Assembly (NCBI GenBank): GCA_964059195.1
Contig: CAXKWD010000006.1
Coordinates: 3,216,530-3,280,529, forward strand
Direction: 5' to 3'
Source: Ectobius pallidus
Lineage: Eukaryota > Arthropoda > Insecta > Blattodea > Ectobiidae
Length of the DNA: 64,000 bases
The notes beneath the pieces are model-generated. The model was not told where the DNA came from and ran no database searches. It saw only the letters and a program-made list of their open reading frames with translations. A program made the translations under genes and the position numbers. Shown in pieces: positions 45,319-59,506 of the stretch (position 1 is the first letter of the stretch; each line of letters starts with the position of its first letter).

Positions 45319-46231
45319 CAACATTTATGTGCTATTCGTTTGTTGTTAGACCACACTACAGTACAGTAAAGCACAGTACTGTTAAGGAAATGTACAGTTT
45401 GCAAAGTTCATGAATAAGTTTTTTCTCTCGTATTTAAATCTCCTCGATGTTTTCTTAACGATTGGGATTCGTTAAATTTGAAGAAACGAAAGAACACGAA
45501 AAGAAAAGTTTCAAGCGTTTTGTAATACACAAGGTATTTTTAGTGTATTTATCTGTTAATGAAGATTTGCCAAAAAAATTGTTTTTCTTCTTCTTCGCTC
45601 ATGTGTCAGCAAACTGTTTGTTTGCATTACGTAGAACACTTCGTCTTACGAATGTGATCGTAAGCGCAGATCTGTGTTAACAGACTGAGTACAATAAAAG
45701 TACATTTTTGTGTTACAAAACGAAAGTTTTCGTTGTTTTATTTTTCTCTTGTTTCTTCAAATTTCATCAAATAAAATACGAGAGAAAAGAAGTAACTGCT
45801 CAGCATTGCGTATATCTGCTTGATAGTACTGTACGTAATTGTGGTCTAATGGTACATAACAAAAAAAGAATGTTTGCTGACATGTGAGCGAAGAAAAAGG
45901 GTTGCTGACAAAAAAAAGCAAAAACAAAAAAAGCTAGTTGACAGACCCAGGGGAACCTTCTACCCTACGCACTCGAGTCGCACACGCAGACACAGTGCTA
46001 CAGTGATGTGACATTCGACAATTGCTTTGAATGCTTAGGTGTGCGTCAGAGTCAACGAGCCCGGCAGCTAGTGGTGTGTCGTCACTCGTGACGTCATATG
46101 TTTCACATTTGTCCTTCATTTTTAATGCATTTCCCGACATTTGCGACCCTATGTGTCCTATATCAAATCACTTGTTTCAATGCCATCTACGTCACTACGG
46201 AGAGTTTTAAACGTTAATAGAAGACACCCTG
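44428..46231. mobile_element. Foldback/TIR element, U5 (1804 bp)
   Basis: Longest copy, because of the expanded GA tract at 45243-45313. The left arm shares the extra A and the poly-T pattern with U3. Confidence 0.8.
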
Positions 46232-46685
46232 TATACAATGTGTTATTGTATACCAGGAATAATCTACCAAGTCAACAACTTAGACAGGACGTACATTCAC
46301 ACAACACAAGAAATAGAAACTTTATTGATGTACCTTTTTACAGGCTATCTAAGTCACTCAAAAGTTATCATGTAGTGGGAATGAAATGTTATAATATGCT
46401 ATCAATAAGTGTGCTTAATTACCCAGTTGACAAGTTTAAACATAAGCTATATGACTGGTTAGTTGGTCATCCATTTTATTCCCTAGACGAGTTCTTTGAA
46501 TTTAGTACTAAATCAATTATCTTTTGATATTTTAATTCTTGGTTGTTTGTAAATTATTTTGTTTATAGTACTATTATGTATATATATGTAGGCATGTATT
46601 TTAAATGTAAAACTGACTTTGTCTATTGCCTCTTTGTAAGCTTAATGACAATAGAATATTATTATTATTATTATTATTATTATTA
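46232..46685 (+). mobile_element. LINE-B 3' fragment, U5
   Basis: As 6583-7036, with CTATCAAT. Confidence 0.75.
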
Positions 46686-47367
46686 GAACCTGATGACATG
46701 TGCAAGATCATACCAGGTTCGGAAGGCTACAAGAGAGCTATAATGAAAGCCTTGGTAATGCGTTCCATACCAAAAGACATCGAAATGATTCTAAGCAAAA
46801 TTCGTATTAGGGAGCCAGATGCAAGAGAAAAGCTCATATGATTAAATCATCCATAACACATACTCTCTCACAAGAAGAGAGAGGGCTTTTGGCTGAAAGA
46901 GTGGATTTTTCTCATGCAAAATATTCTCATGAGGAGGATGAAGTTATTAAGGGGAACTGGAAAAGATTTTCTCTGCCCATTGAAATCAGTTAAGAAGAGA
47001 AAAGCTTAGAATGAGGAATATGAAAAGGGAAGGAGAAAGAGATCATGCTCCAAGATATAATTTCAGGAAATGTAAGAGAGTTCAGTATAAAGTTGAAAAC
47101 ACTGAAGAAAGTACTGATAGTGACAGTGATGCAAGTGATTCAGAACCTAATGACATGTGCAAGATCATACCAGGTTCGGAAGGCTACAAGAGAGTTATAA
47201 TAAAAGCCTCTGTTAAGCTTTCCATACCAAAAGACATCAAAATGATTCTAAGCAAAATTTGAATTAGGGAGCCAGATGCAGTATGTCCTGCTCATATGAT
47301 TGAATCATCCCTAACACATACTCTCTCACAAGAAGAGAGAGGGCTTTTGGCTGAAAGAGGAGTGGAT

Positions 47368-48982
47368 GGGATGAGATAAGTAATAAGTTGTTAAAAAGCT
47401 GCTCATCTGAAATTAGTAAACCTCTTAGTCATATTTGTAATTGTTCGTTAAAAAGTGGAATATTTCCAATAAGACTAAAGCATGCTATTGTTAAGCCCCT
47501 CTTTAAGAAAGGCGACAAAAATGTTCCATCAAATTATAGACCTATATCACTCCTAACCTCATTTTCAAAAGTTTTTGAAAAAGTTATGTACAACCGCTTA
47601 ATACACTATCTTAATTTGAATAACATTCTTACACCATCTCAGTTTGGATTTAGAAGTGGCATGTCCACTGATAATGCTACATTTCAACTCACTACAGAAA
47701 TATTGGAAGCGTTAGATAAAAAGAAACATGCCCTAGGAATTTTTTGTGACCTAGCTAAGGCGTTCGACTGTATAAATCATGAAATTCTACTTCAAAAACT
47801 GAAACACTATAGGTTGGATAATATAACACTAAAGTGGTTCAAATCATACCTGTCTGATAGAACTCAAAAGGTAATAATAAATGGAAATGAATCAAAATTA
47901 GGGACTGTTAAAAATGGAGTACCTCAGGGATCGATACTGGGACCTTTGCTCTTTTTAATTTTCATCAATGACTTACCAGATAACTTAAGTGACGAATCAA
48001 AGGCATTGCTTTTTGCAGATGATACTAGTGTACTCGTAACAGGAAAGTCACAAGAAGATTTAGCAAGACTAGCTACAAAGACTTTTCACGAATTAAATAC
48101 TTGGTTTCTAGCTAATAAAATGTCACTTAATATTGATAAGACCCACTTTATTCAATTTAGAACAAAAAATAGATATATCTCAAACATTGTAATCAATTAT
48201 CAAACACAAATCATAGAGGAAACTAGCAACATAAAATTCTTAGGACTACAAATTGACCAAAATCTTGACTGGAAGAAACACATTGTAATGATAAGTTCTA
48301 AGCTAAGTTCAGCATGTTTTGCGCTACGAACTTTGAATGATATATTACAACAGGACGCATTACTCACGGTATATTTTGCATATTTTCACTCTGTTATGAG
48401 GTACGGAATCATTTTTTGGGGTAACTCGGCACATAGGGAAAAAATATTTAGATTACAGAAGCGAGCAATAAGAATAATATGTGGAAAGAAAAAACGAGAA
48501 TCTTGTAAACCGCTTTTTGAAAAATTAAAAGTCCTCACTCTCACCGGAGAGTATATATACTCTGTTATGTGTTACATGGTAGATAATATTGATAAATTTC
48601 AAAGTAATCACAGTATACACGGGCGTACTACTAGAAACATGAATGATTTACATAGACCAGCTAACTCATTAAAACTTTTTCAGAAAGGTGCTTATTATTC
48701 CGCAATACAAATATACAATAACCTTCCAAAAGAGATTAAATCACTATGTATTAAAAGCAAATGCAAATCTTTCAAAAGAGCTCTGAAGCAATATTTAGTA
48801 ACTCACACCTTCTACAATATGGATGATTTCTTTTCAGCTTGAGTAAGTGTGACATAACAATTCTTGTATCTTTTTTATAACATGCATGTATGTTTTTATC
48901 TGACGTGTTCTATATCCTTGAGCCCTGCTCAACACAGGATCTACAGAACGAGACATCTACATCTACATCTACATCTACATAC
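47368..48982 (+). mobile_element. LINE-D: young 5'-truncated jockey/CR1-like insertion, private to U5
   Basis: 1615 bp absent from the same point in U1-U4 and U6. It begins within ORF2 coding sequence and ends with a hexanucleotide tail, (ACATCT)n, at about 48953-48982. Left and right junctions share only AT, so the target-site duplication is at most 2 bp. A single long intact ORF and presence in one unit show that it is younger than the array. Confidence 0.9.
47370..48842 (+). CDS. LINE-D reverse transcriptase, 5'-truncated but otherwise open
   Basis: About 490 codons, open from the insertion junction (DEISNKLLKSC) to TGA at 48840-48842; no start codon belongs to it. Numbering from the junction, RT landmarks are FKKGD ~45-49, NYRPISLL ~55-62, catalytic AFD ~131-133 (LAKAFDCINHEIL), GVPQGSILGP ~183-192 and FADD ~215-218. 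The C-terminal part includes HGRTTRNMND and ends HTFYNMDDFFSA, a family relative of the LINE-A and LINE-B C-termini. The Y of YADD is F. It would copy LINE RNA by target-primed reverse transcription if full length. Endonuclease and ORF1 are absent, so it is not autonomous. Confidence 0.85.
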   Translation, partial: DEISNKLLKSCSSEISKPLSHICNCSLKSGIFPIRLKHAIVKPLFKKGDKNVPSNYRPISLLTSFSKVFEKVMYNRLIHYLNLNNILTPSQFGFRSGMSTDNATFQLTTEILEALDKKKHALGIFCDLAKAFDCINHEILLQKLKHYRLDNITLKWFKSYLSDRTQKVIINGNESKLGTVKNGVPQGSILGPLLFLIFINDLPDNLSDESKALLFADDTSVLVTGKSQEDLARLATKTFHELNTWFLANKMSLNIDKTHFIQFRTKNRYISNIVINYQTQIIEETSNIKFLGLQIDQNLDWKKHIVMISSKLSSACFALRTLNDILQQDALLTVYFAYFHSVMRYGIIFWGNSAHREKIFRLQKRAIRIICGKKKRESCKPLFEKLKVLTLTGEYIYSVMCYMVDNIDKFQSNHSIHGRTTRNMNDLHRPANSLKLFQKGAYYSAIQIYNNLPKEIKSLCIKSKCKSFKRALKQYLVTHTFYNMDDFFSA

Positions 48983-49600
48983 ATTTTTCTCATGCAAAAT
49001 ATTCTCATGAGGAGGATGAAGTTATTAAGGGGAACTGGAATAGATTTTCTCTGCCCATTGAAATCAGTTAAGAAGAAAAAAGCTTAGAATGAGGAATATG
49101 AAAAGGGAAGGAGAAAGAGATCATGCTCCAAGATATAATTTCAGGAAATGTAAGAGAGTTCAGTATAAAGTTGAAAACACTGAAGAAAGTACTGATAGTG
49201 ACAGTGATGCAAGTGATTCAGAACCTAATGACATGTGCAAGATCATACCAGGTTCGGAAGGCTACAAGAGAGTTATAATAAAAGCCCCTGTAATGCTTTC
49301 CATACCAAAAGACATCGAAATGATTCTAAGCAAAATTTGAATTAGGGAGCCAGATGCAGTATGTTGAAAACACTGAAAAAAGTACGGATAGTGACAGTGA
49401 TGCAAGTGATTCAGAACCTGATGATATGTGCAAGATCATACCAGGTTCGGAAGGCTACAAGAGAGCTATAATGAAGCCTCGGTAATGCGTTCCATACCAA
49501 AAGACATCGAAATGATTCTAAGCAAAATTCGTATTAGGGAGCCAGATGCAAGAGAAAAGCCCATATGATTAAATCATCCATAACACATACTCTCTCACAG

Positions 49601-51348
<1,748 letters not shown>

Positions 51349-51660
51349 GATTTACTATAAATCCACACACGACAATAGTAACTCACAACTGTTTAATTGC
51401 AGGTGTGTCATTCCACATTTGTACAAAGATTAAGATAAAATATTTTCCAAGCAGCGAGAATTTCTCAGTCTGTCCAAAGCATTGAGCCGAGATATTTTTC
51501 CAACATTCTGCTGCGTTATGAGTATCTTGTAGACTGTGACCCGTGATCAACGCATTCCGATCACGTGATCACGTTTCTAGGGAGAAACAGTGGAGTGCCA
51601 CCAAATTCGAACGGAATGTTTTATTCACAAAAACGAATTCCACAACCGCAAGCATGTGTT

Positions 51661-54135
51661 TCCCCAGTAGTTGATAAGTATTATAGTGTTAGGCTAGATA
51701 GTCTTAAGAATATAGATGAACTAAGAAACAGACTAAGTTGTATTAATTGGTATGAAATATTTAGTAAAGAAATAGATGTAAATAAATCTTATAACTTATT
51801 CTTAAATATTTTAACTAGAGAGTTTAATGAATGCTGCCCTAGAATAATAAAAAAAAAGGAAAAATAATTCAAAATGCAAGTCAAGAGCACTAAAAAACTG
51901 GTATACTCCATATCTTAATATAATTAGAATTATGCTTCAAACGTGTCATGATAAATGTAAACAAGACAGCAATTATAGAGACATATATAATAGACTAAAC
52001 AGAATTTATAAAAATGAGATTAAACTGGCAAAGTGCAAGGCAAATGACAAATTTATTCTAAATTCTAATAATAGTTGTAAGGCTGCTTGGACTGTAATAA
52101 AACATGAAATTAATAGTTCAAAATCGAACCATGAAGACATACCAATAGCTCCTAATACGCTCAATGCTCACTTTACTGATCTAAACCCAACAGAGGAAGA
52201 AAATCATATAACACATCAAAACAACGTAGATCCCATAACTCTATTGTCAAGTTCATTACAAAAAACAAATCTCAATTTTACATGGGACTTAATTAGCGAT
52301 GAAAACGTTATAAAAAAGGCAATAAATAAGTTATCCAACTCAAAAGCAGAAGACTTTTAACGCCTCTCAAATTTTGTCATTAAGTCTATTTCAAAAGAAC
52401 TGCAGTTTCCCTTATACATTCTCACTAACAGAATATTAAATCAAGGAATCTTTCCTGACTGTTTAAAAATAACAGTGACCAGGCCAATTCATAAAAAAGG
52501 CGATAGACGAGATCCAAATAATTATCGTCCAATTTCCCTCATTCCGATACTGTCAAAGATAGTGGAAATTTGTTTACATACTCAACTATATTCCTTCTTT
52601 GAAAATAATAATTTGATCAGTGATGCACAATATGGATTTAGGTCCAAATTGTCAACAGTAAAAGCAGTCGAAGCCATTGTATCTGAAATCCATAATGGTT
52701 TTGAAAGTAAGATGTATTCTAGTGCAACCCTATTGGATCTGAGTAAAGCTTTTGATTCCATCTCACATGAAATATTAATCAAAAAGTTGGAGTTCTATGG
52801 AGTTGAAAGGAAGACACTTAATTTAATAATATCTTATCTAAATAATAGAGTGCAAATGGTAAAAGTTAATAATGATGCCTCAGATTTCCTACCAATTAAA
52901 AAAGGTGTGCCCCAAGGTTCCATACTAGGGCCTTTCCTATTCACGGTTTATATTAACGATCTACCAGCATATCTGCCTTGTAGGACAATATTATATGCAG
53001 ATGATACTACTATTCTTAACACTCACAGATCCTTGGATGTTATAAAACAAAAAGATGCTTCTATGCTAGAAAAATCTGCTCTCTGGTTAGAGGCAAATCT
53101 GTTAAAACTGAACTCAAATAAAACCGAAAATATTATTTTTAACCTTAATGTTATAAAAGAAGAAAATAAATATGTTAAACTACTTGGAATACACATGGAC
53201 CAAAAACTGATCTGGACAAAGCATATAGAAACTCTATGCAAAAAGCTGGCTCGAGTTACTTTTTTGCTCAATAGACTCAGAGACAATGTCAGTGAAAACT
53301 TAATGCTATTTTCGTACTTTGCCTTCTTTCATTCCCATTTGATATATGGCATACTGCTGTGGGGAAATGCAACTAATACCACACTAGTATTTAAGTGGCA
53401 GAAAAGAGCACTTAGATGCATTTTGGGATTAAACCCAACAGAGTCATGTAGAGAGCATTTTGCTAACCTGAATATAATGACTGTGCCAGGACTATATATT
53501 TTTAATTGTCTAGTTTATGTAAAGGAAAACCTCTCAGCATTCTCCAATAGGACATCTGTTCATTCACATGACACTAGAAACAGTTACATGATTGATCTTC
53601 CCTATTCCAGACTATCCAAAACACATAATAGTCATCTTTATTTAAGCTTTCAGTTATTTAATAAACTCCCTAAGAGTTCACACTTAGTGACATTGATCAA
53701 ATTTAAAACTGTTCTAGAATCCTGGATTAAGGGTAAAGCATTTTATTCACTTAAAGAGTTTAACAACTGTGATATGTCCAATTTATTATTATGACTGGTA
53801 TTATAACCTATAGAATAGCTCAATTTGTATCTGCATACCGTCTTAAATTCTCTTTTAAGATCTTTCACTATTGTATTACTCTGATGCAAATGTGTAGTGT
53901 TCCAATTAATGTATGTTATTTTTAAGTAGTGTGTGGACAGGTAATCAAAAGAATTTTCTGTGATAAAGCAATCTATAGCAGGTGGTATGATGCTGTCCAT
54001 TACAATTCCCTATGACTATTACAGACATAATTGTAAATAATTTTAAATATATTGTAAATACTGTGATAAACAATGACGAAGCCAATTGTACCAGGTATTA
54101 AACGGCAAATAAAGATTATCTTATCTTATCTTATC
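51661..54135 (+). mobile_element. LINE-A copy in U6, shorter TTATC tail
   Basis: Same site and shared lesions as U1. The tail has about four TTATC units instead of six, and the flank beyond it reads ACGCTTTTTTCTC where the others read ACGCGATTTTCTC. Confidence 0.85.
52475..53794 (+). pseudogene. LINE-A RT ORF, U6
   Basis: 439 codons, Asp at residue 137, RT motifs intact. Confidence 0.85.
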
Positions 54136-54324
54136 ACTCTTGGAACACTCACGCTTTTTTCTCTAGTAGTAGTAGTATTCCTTCGAGTCGCTTGCGATTC
54201 CTGGAAATCCACACGGATTTTCTAGCAAGATTGAGGGTTCACTATCCGTAGAAAATATTTGTTCTTGCTCTATTTTCCACTGCTTTATGAACTTCACAGC
54301 TCCACCCCCTTCTGTCATTTTTTT

Positions 54325-55130
54325 TATTGACCCTAGTAATACACTGGATGAAACTAAAATAGGAGTAAGAATTGGAGGAAGAATCATAAATAACATCAGA
54401 TATGCAGATGACACTACCCTACTTGCAGAGAGCAAGAAAGACTTGGAAGATCTTATAAATAGAGTAAAACAGAAAGTGATAAAGCTGGTCTAAAACTAAA
54501 TGTTAAAAAACTAAAATAATGACATCAGAGAATATTTCGATAAATATCGGCGGCGAAGTACTAACAACAGTAGACAAAATTAATTTCTTAGGCACAACAT
54601 TAAAGATGACTGTAGTAACACAGAAGAAATAAGGAGAAGGATAATTCTTGGAAAGATAGCAATGAAGAGATTAAATAAGATTATAAATGACTCAGATATT
54701 TCAACTAAACAAAAATAAGAATAATACAGTCTACAGTGTTTCCTGTGGTATTATATGGTAGTGAAATTTGGACATTAAGGAAAGCAGATAGGAAAAAATT
54801 AGATGGTTTGAGATATGGGTATGGAGGAAACTATTAAAGATAACATGGACTGAAAGGACTAATACATCAATCTTAGACGTTATAACACCAGATTTGCCAC
54901 TGGAAGCATTAACTGTGAGAGGAAAACTAATGTATTTTGGACATATCATGAGAAATACACAATCATTAGAGAAGGACACGGAGGAAAGAATACACGGAGA
55001 CGCCGTGCTTGCGGTGTTGTATGGGAAACAGATGATGCCAATGACCACGCCCCCTTAAGGGACCAAAAAGGAGGCTTGCTATATACAATAGCACACAAAT
55101 ACTCCGAAGTTTCACGGGTTATAACAACGT
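54325..55130 (+). pseudogene. RTE-like RT fragment, U6
   Basis: As in U1, with private changes (AAGCAGATAGG at 54781, ACAGATGATGCC near 55030). It has the 1-base loss shared by U1-U6. Confidence 0.75.
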
Positions 55131-55771
55131 AACGGTAGGGAAAATATGTAATATCCCAATTTCATATATTAACTACATACTCTGACATCATAATAATCCC
55201 GGTAGTAAGCATTAACCTATCTCAGAAGAGCCAAAAATGTAACTTTCAAATGAGCAACTTTACATGTGCGAGTCATTGACATTAGCAGCCTAGTGTAAAA
55301 TACAAGTAAATTATGCTTAGCAATTATACCCATATACATTCATCCCAAAAATTGATTATTTTCAGTACCTAAATTTTACAAAATTATTAATTTTTAAGGT
55401 AAGTTCCTAGCATAGAATTTAAGTATTTTTGTTTACCTTAAATTTAATTTCTTCAATATTGTTCAATATGTACTTGTCAAAATTCAAAATTCAAAAACTA
55501 TAATGAAAGATGTAATATAAATAACTTCAATATAATTTATTGGTCTTGTGGAGGGTGGAAAAAGGTACAATTTCTCGCCTGTTCGTAGACTTCTGCGCAC
55601 GTTTTGGCCTCCATAAAGAATTAATATGAAACATCTCCATTATTGCCATTAGAGAATCAATAATTTATTGCTGTGTTGAAAATTAATCTATATGCACCTT
55701 AGAAGAGCAATATCCTGCGTTTTTGTTGTTGGGTTTCGTAAGCTTAATATTGTAATTCAATATTTCATCAA

Positions 55772-55906
55772 TGTTAACTGTATTTTCTTTTTGTATTGAT
55801 TTTATATGTAAATGTCTATTATTGTAAAATTAATTGTAAAAATTTTGACGTGTCCTATAACATGTACATGTTCGACGGACTAAATAAAATTCTATTCTAT
55901 TCTATT
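55772..55906 (+). mobile_element. LINE 3' end with (TTCTA)n tail, U6
   Basis: Same sequence and tail as 4602-4736. Confidence 0.5.
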
Positions 55907-55970
55907 TGTTATGTTCCCTTGTTAGGTTCCTGTATGTATCTTCTATACATTTATTTCCATGTTTATTATA

Positions 55971-56253
55971 CAGGGTGTCTTCTATTGACGTTTAAAACTC
56001 TCTGTAGTGACGTAGATGACATTGAAACAAGTGATTTGATATAGGACACATAGGGTCGCAAATGTCGGGAAATGCCTTAAAAATGAAGGACAAATGTGAA
56101 ACATATGACGTCACGAGTGACGACACACCTCTAGCTGCCGGGCTCGTTGACTCCGACGCACACCTAAGCATTCAAAGCAATTGTCGAATGTCACATCACT
56201 GTAGCACTGTGTCTGCGTGTGCGAAGCGTTGAAGGTTCCCCTGGGTCTGTCAA

Positions 56254-56293
<40 letters not shown>

Positions 56294-56799
56294 TTTTTTG
56301 TTTTTTTTTGTCAGCAACCCTTTTTCTTCGCTCACATGTCAGCAAACATTCTTTTTCTGTTATGTACAATTAGACCACAATTACGTACAGTACTGTGAAG
56401 CAGATGTATGCAAAGCTGAGCAATTACTTCTTTTCTCTCGTATTTTATTTGATTAAATTTGAAGATTGAAGAGAAAAATAAAACAAAGAAAACGTGCGTT
56501 TTGTAACACATAAATGTATTTTTACTATACTCAGTCTGTTAACACAGATCTGCCACAAAAAAAAAAGAATGTTTTGTTTTACTTCAACATTAGACCACAA
56601 TAATTATGTACAGGAGAGTACTGTTAAGTAGGTGTATGCAAAGTTCAGGAATACCGTATTTTTTGTGTCTTGTACAGTACTGTGTTTTATTTTGTTTTTG
56701 AAGAATCAACACACATAATACAGTATCGGTACCGCGTGTTTTTTAACACACAAAGTTAGTTTTATCGTTCTCAGTCTGTTAACAAAGATGTGCCATAGA

Positions 56800-56841
<42 letters not shown>

Positions 56842-57754
56842 CAACATTTATGTGCTATTCGTTTGTTGTTAGACCACACTACAGTACAGTAAAGCACAGT
56901 ACTGTTAAGGAAATGTACAGTTTGCAAAGTTCATGAATAAGTTTTTTCTCTCGTATTTAAATCTCTTCGATGTTTTCTTAACGATTGGGATTCGTTAAAT
57001 TTGAAGAAACGAAAGAACACGAAAAGAAAAGTTTCAAGCTTTTTGTAATACACAAGGTATTTTTAGTGTATTTATCTGTTAATGAAGATTTGCCAAAAAA
57101 ATTGTTTTTCTTCTTCTTCGCTCATGTGTCAGCAAACTGTTTGTTTGCATTACGTAGAACACTTCGTCTTACGAATGTGATCGTAAGCGCAGATCTGTGT
57201 TAACAGACTGAGTACAATAAAAGTACATTTTTGTGTTACAAAACGAAAGTTTTCGTTGTTTTATTTTTCTCTTGTTTCTTCAAATTTCATCAAATAAAAT
57301 ACGAGAGAAAAGAAGTAACTGCTCAGCATTGCGTATATCTGCTTGATAGTACTGTACGTAATTGTGGTCTAATGGTACATAACAAAAAAAGAATGTTTGC
57401 TGGCATGTGAGCGAAGAAAAAGGGTTGCTGACAAAAAAAAGCAAAAACAAAAAAAGCCAGTTGACAGACCCAGGGGAACCTTCAACCCTACGCACTCGAG
57501 TCGCACACGCAGACACAGTGCTACAGTGATGTGACATTCGACAATTGCTTTGAATGCTTAGGTGTGCGTCGGAGTCAACGAGCCCGGCAGCTAGTGGTGT
57601 GTCGTCACTCGTGACGTCATATGTTTCACATTTGTCCTTCATTATTAATGCTTTTCCCGACATTTGCGACCCTATGTGTCCTATATCAAATCACTTGTTT
57701 CAATGCCATCTACGTCACTACGGAGAGTTTTAAACGTTAATAGAAGACACCCTG
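55971..57754. mobile_element. Foldback/TIR element, U6 (1784 bp)
   Basis: Ends and TATA flanks as in U1. The left arm has lost 11 bp between two GTGCGA motifs (GTGTGCGAAGCG at 56217) and carries a long poly-T run (about 56260-56292). The right arm keeps CGTCGGAGTCAACG and ACCTTCAACCC, which pair better with the left arm than the U1-U5 sequence does. Confidence 0.8.
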
Positions 57755-58208
57755 TATACAATGTGTTATTGTATACCAGGAATAATCTACCAAGTCAACA
57801 ACTTAGACAGGACGTACATTCACACAACACAAGAAATAGAAACTTTATTGATGTACCTTTTTACAGGCTATCTAAGTCACTCAAAAGTTATCATGTAGTG
57901 GGAATGAAATGTTATAATATGCTATCAATAAGTGTGCTTAATTACCCAGTTGACAAGTTTAAACATAAGCTATATTACTGGTTAGTTGGTCATCCATTTT
58001 ATTCCCTAGACGAGTTCTTTGAATTTAGTACTAAATCAATTATCTTTTGATATTTTAATTCTTGGTTGTTTGTAAATTATTTTGTTTATAGTACTATTAT
58101 GTATATATATGTAGGCATGTATTTTAAATGTAAAACTGACTTTGTCTATTGCCTCTTTGTAAGCTTAATGACAATAGAATATTATTATTATTATTATTAT
58201 TATTATTA
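57755..58208 (+). mobile_element. LINE-B 3' fragment, U6
   Basis: As 6583-7036 with a private Asp to Tyr change (CTATATTACTGG at 57969). Confidence 0.75.
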
Positions 58209-59506
58209 GAACCTGATGACATGTGCAAGATCATACCAGGTTCGGAAGGCTACAAGAGAGCTATAATGAAAGCCTTGGTAATGCGTTCCATACCAAAAGA
58301 CATCGAAATGATTCTAAGCAAAATTCGTATTAGGGAGCCAGATGCAAGAGAAAAGCTCATATGATTAAATCATCCATAACACATACTCTCTCACAAGAAG
58401 AGAGAAGGCTTTTGGCTGAAAGAGTGGATTTTTCTCATGCAAAATATTCTCATGAGGAGGATGAAGTTATTAAGGGGAACTGGAAAAGATTTTCTCTGCC
58501 CATTGAAATCAGTTAAGAAGAGAAAAGCTTAGAATGAGGAATATGAAAAGGGAAGGAGAAAGAGATCATGCTCCAAGATATAATTTCAGGAAATGTAAGA
58601 GAGTTCAGTATAAAGTTGAAAACACTGAAGAAAGTACTGATAGTGACAGTGATGCAAGTGATTCAGAACCTAATGACATGTGCAAGATCATACCAGGTTC
58701 GGAAGGCTACAAGAGAGTTATAATAAAAGCCTCTGTTAAGCTTTCCATACCAAAAGACATCGAAATGATTCTAAGCAAAATTTGAATTAGGGAGCCAGAT
58801 GCAGTATGTCCTGCTCATATGATTGAATCATCCCTAACACATACTCTCTCACAAGAAGAGAGAGGGCTTTTGGCTGAAAGAGGAGTGGATTTCTCTCATG
58901 CAAAATATACTCGTGAGAAGGATGAACTTATAAAGGAGAACTGGAACAGATTTTCTCTGCCCATTGAAATCAGTTAAGAAGAGAAAAGCTTAGAATGAGG
59001 AATATGAAAAGAAAAGGAGAAAGAGATCATGCTCCAAAATATGATTTCAGGAAATGTAAGAGACTTCAGTATAAAGTTGAAGACAATGAAGGAAGTACTG
59101 ATAGTGACAGTGATGCAAGTGATTCAGAACCTGATGACATGTGCACGATCATACCAGGTTCGGAAGGCTACAAGAGAGGTATAATGAAAGCCTCTGTAAT
59201 GCTTTCCATACCAAAAGACATCGAAATGATTCTAAGCAAAATTTGAATTAGGGAGCCAGATGCAGTATGTTGAAAACACTGAAAAAAGTACGGATAGTGA
59301 CAGTGATGCAAGTGATTCAGAACCTGATGATATGTGCAAGATCATACCAGGTTCGGAAGGCTACAAGAGAGCTATAATGAAGCCTCGGTAATGCGTTCCA
59401 TACCAAAAGACATCGAAATGATTCTAAGCAAAATTCGTATTAGGGAGCCAGATGCAAGAGAAAAGCCCATATGATTAAATCATCCATAACACATACTCTC
59501 TCACAG
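58209..59506 (+). repeat. 461-bp repeat array, U6, with a divergent copy
   Basis: Same layout, but the copy at about 58880-59250 differs at many bases from its neighbours and from U1-U5. It reads RKGERDHAPKYDF, VEDNEGSTDSDS and, in the preceding part, a segment ending REKDELIKENWNRF. It looks like an older, unhomogenised repeat. Confidence 0.75.

Larger units (their letters stand above)
46686..49600 (+). repeat. 461-bp repeat array, U5, split by a LINE
   Basis: Same array as in other units, but the second repeat is interrupted after GGAGTGGAT (47367) and resumes at ATTTTTCTCATGC (48983). Confidence 0.75.
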
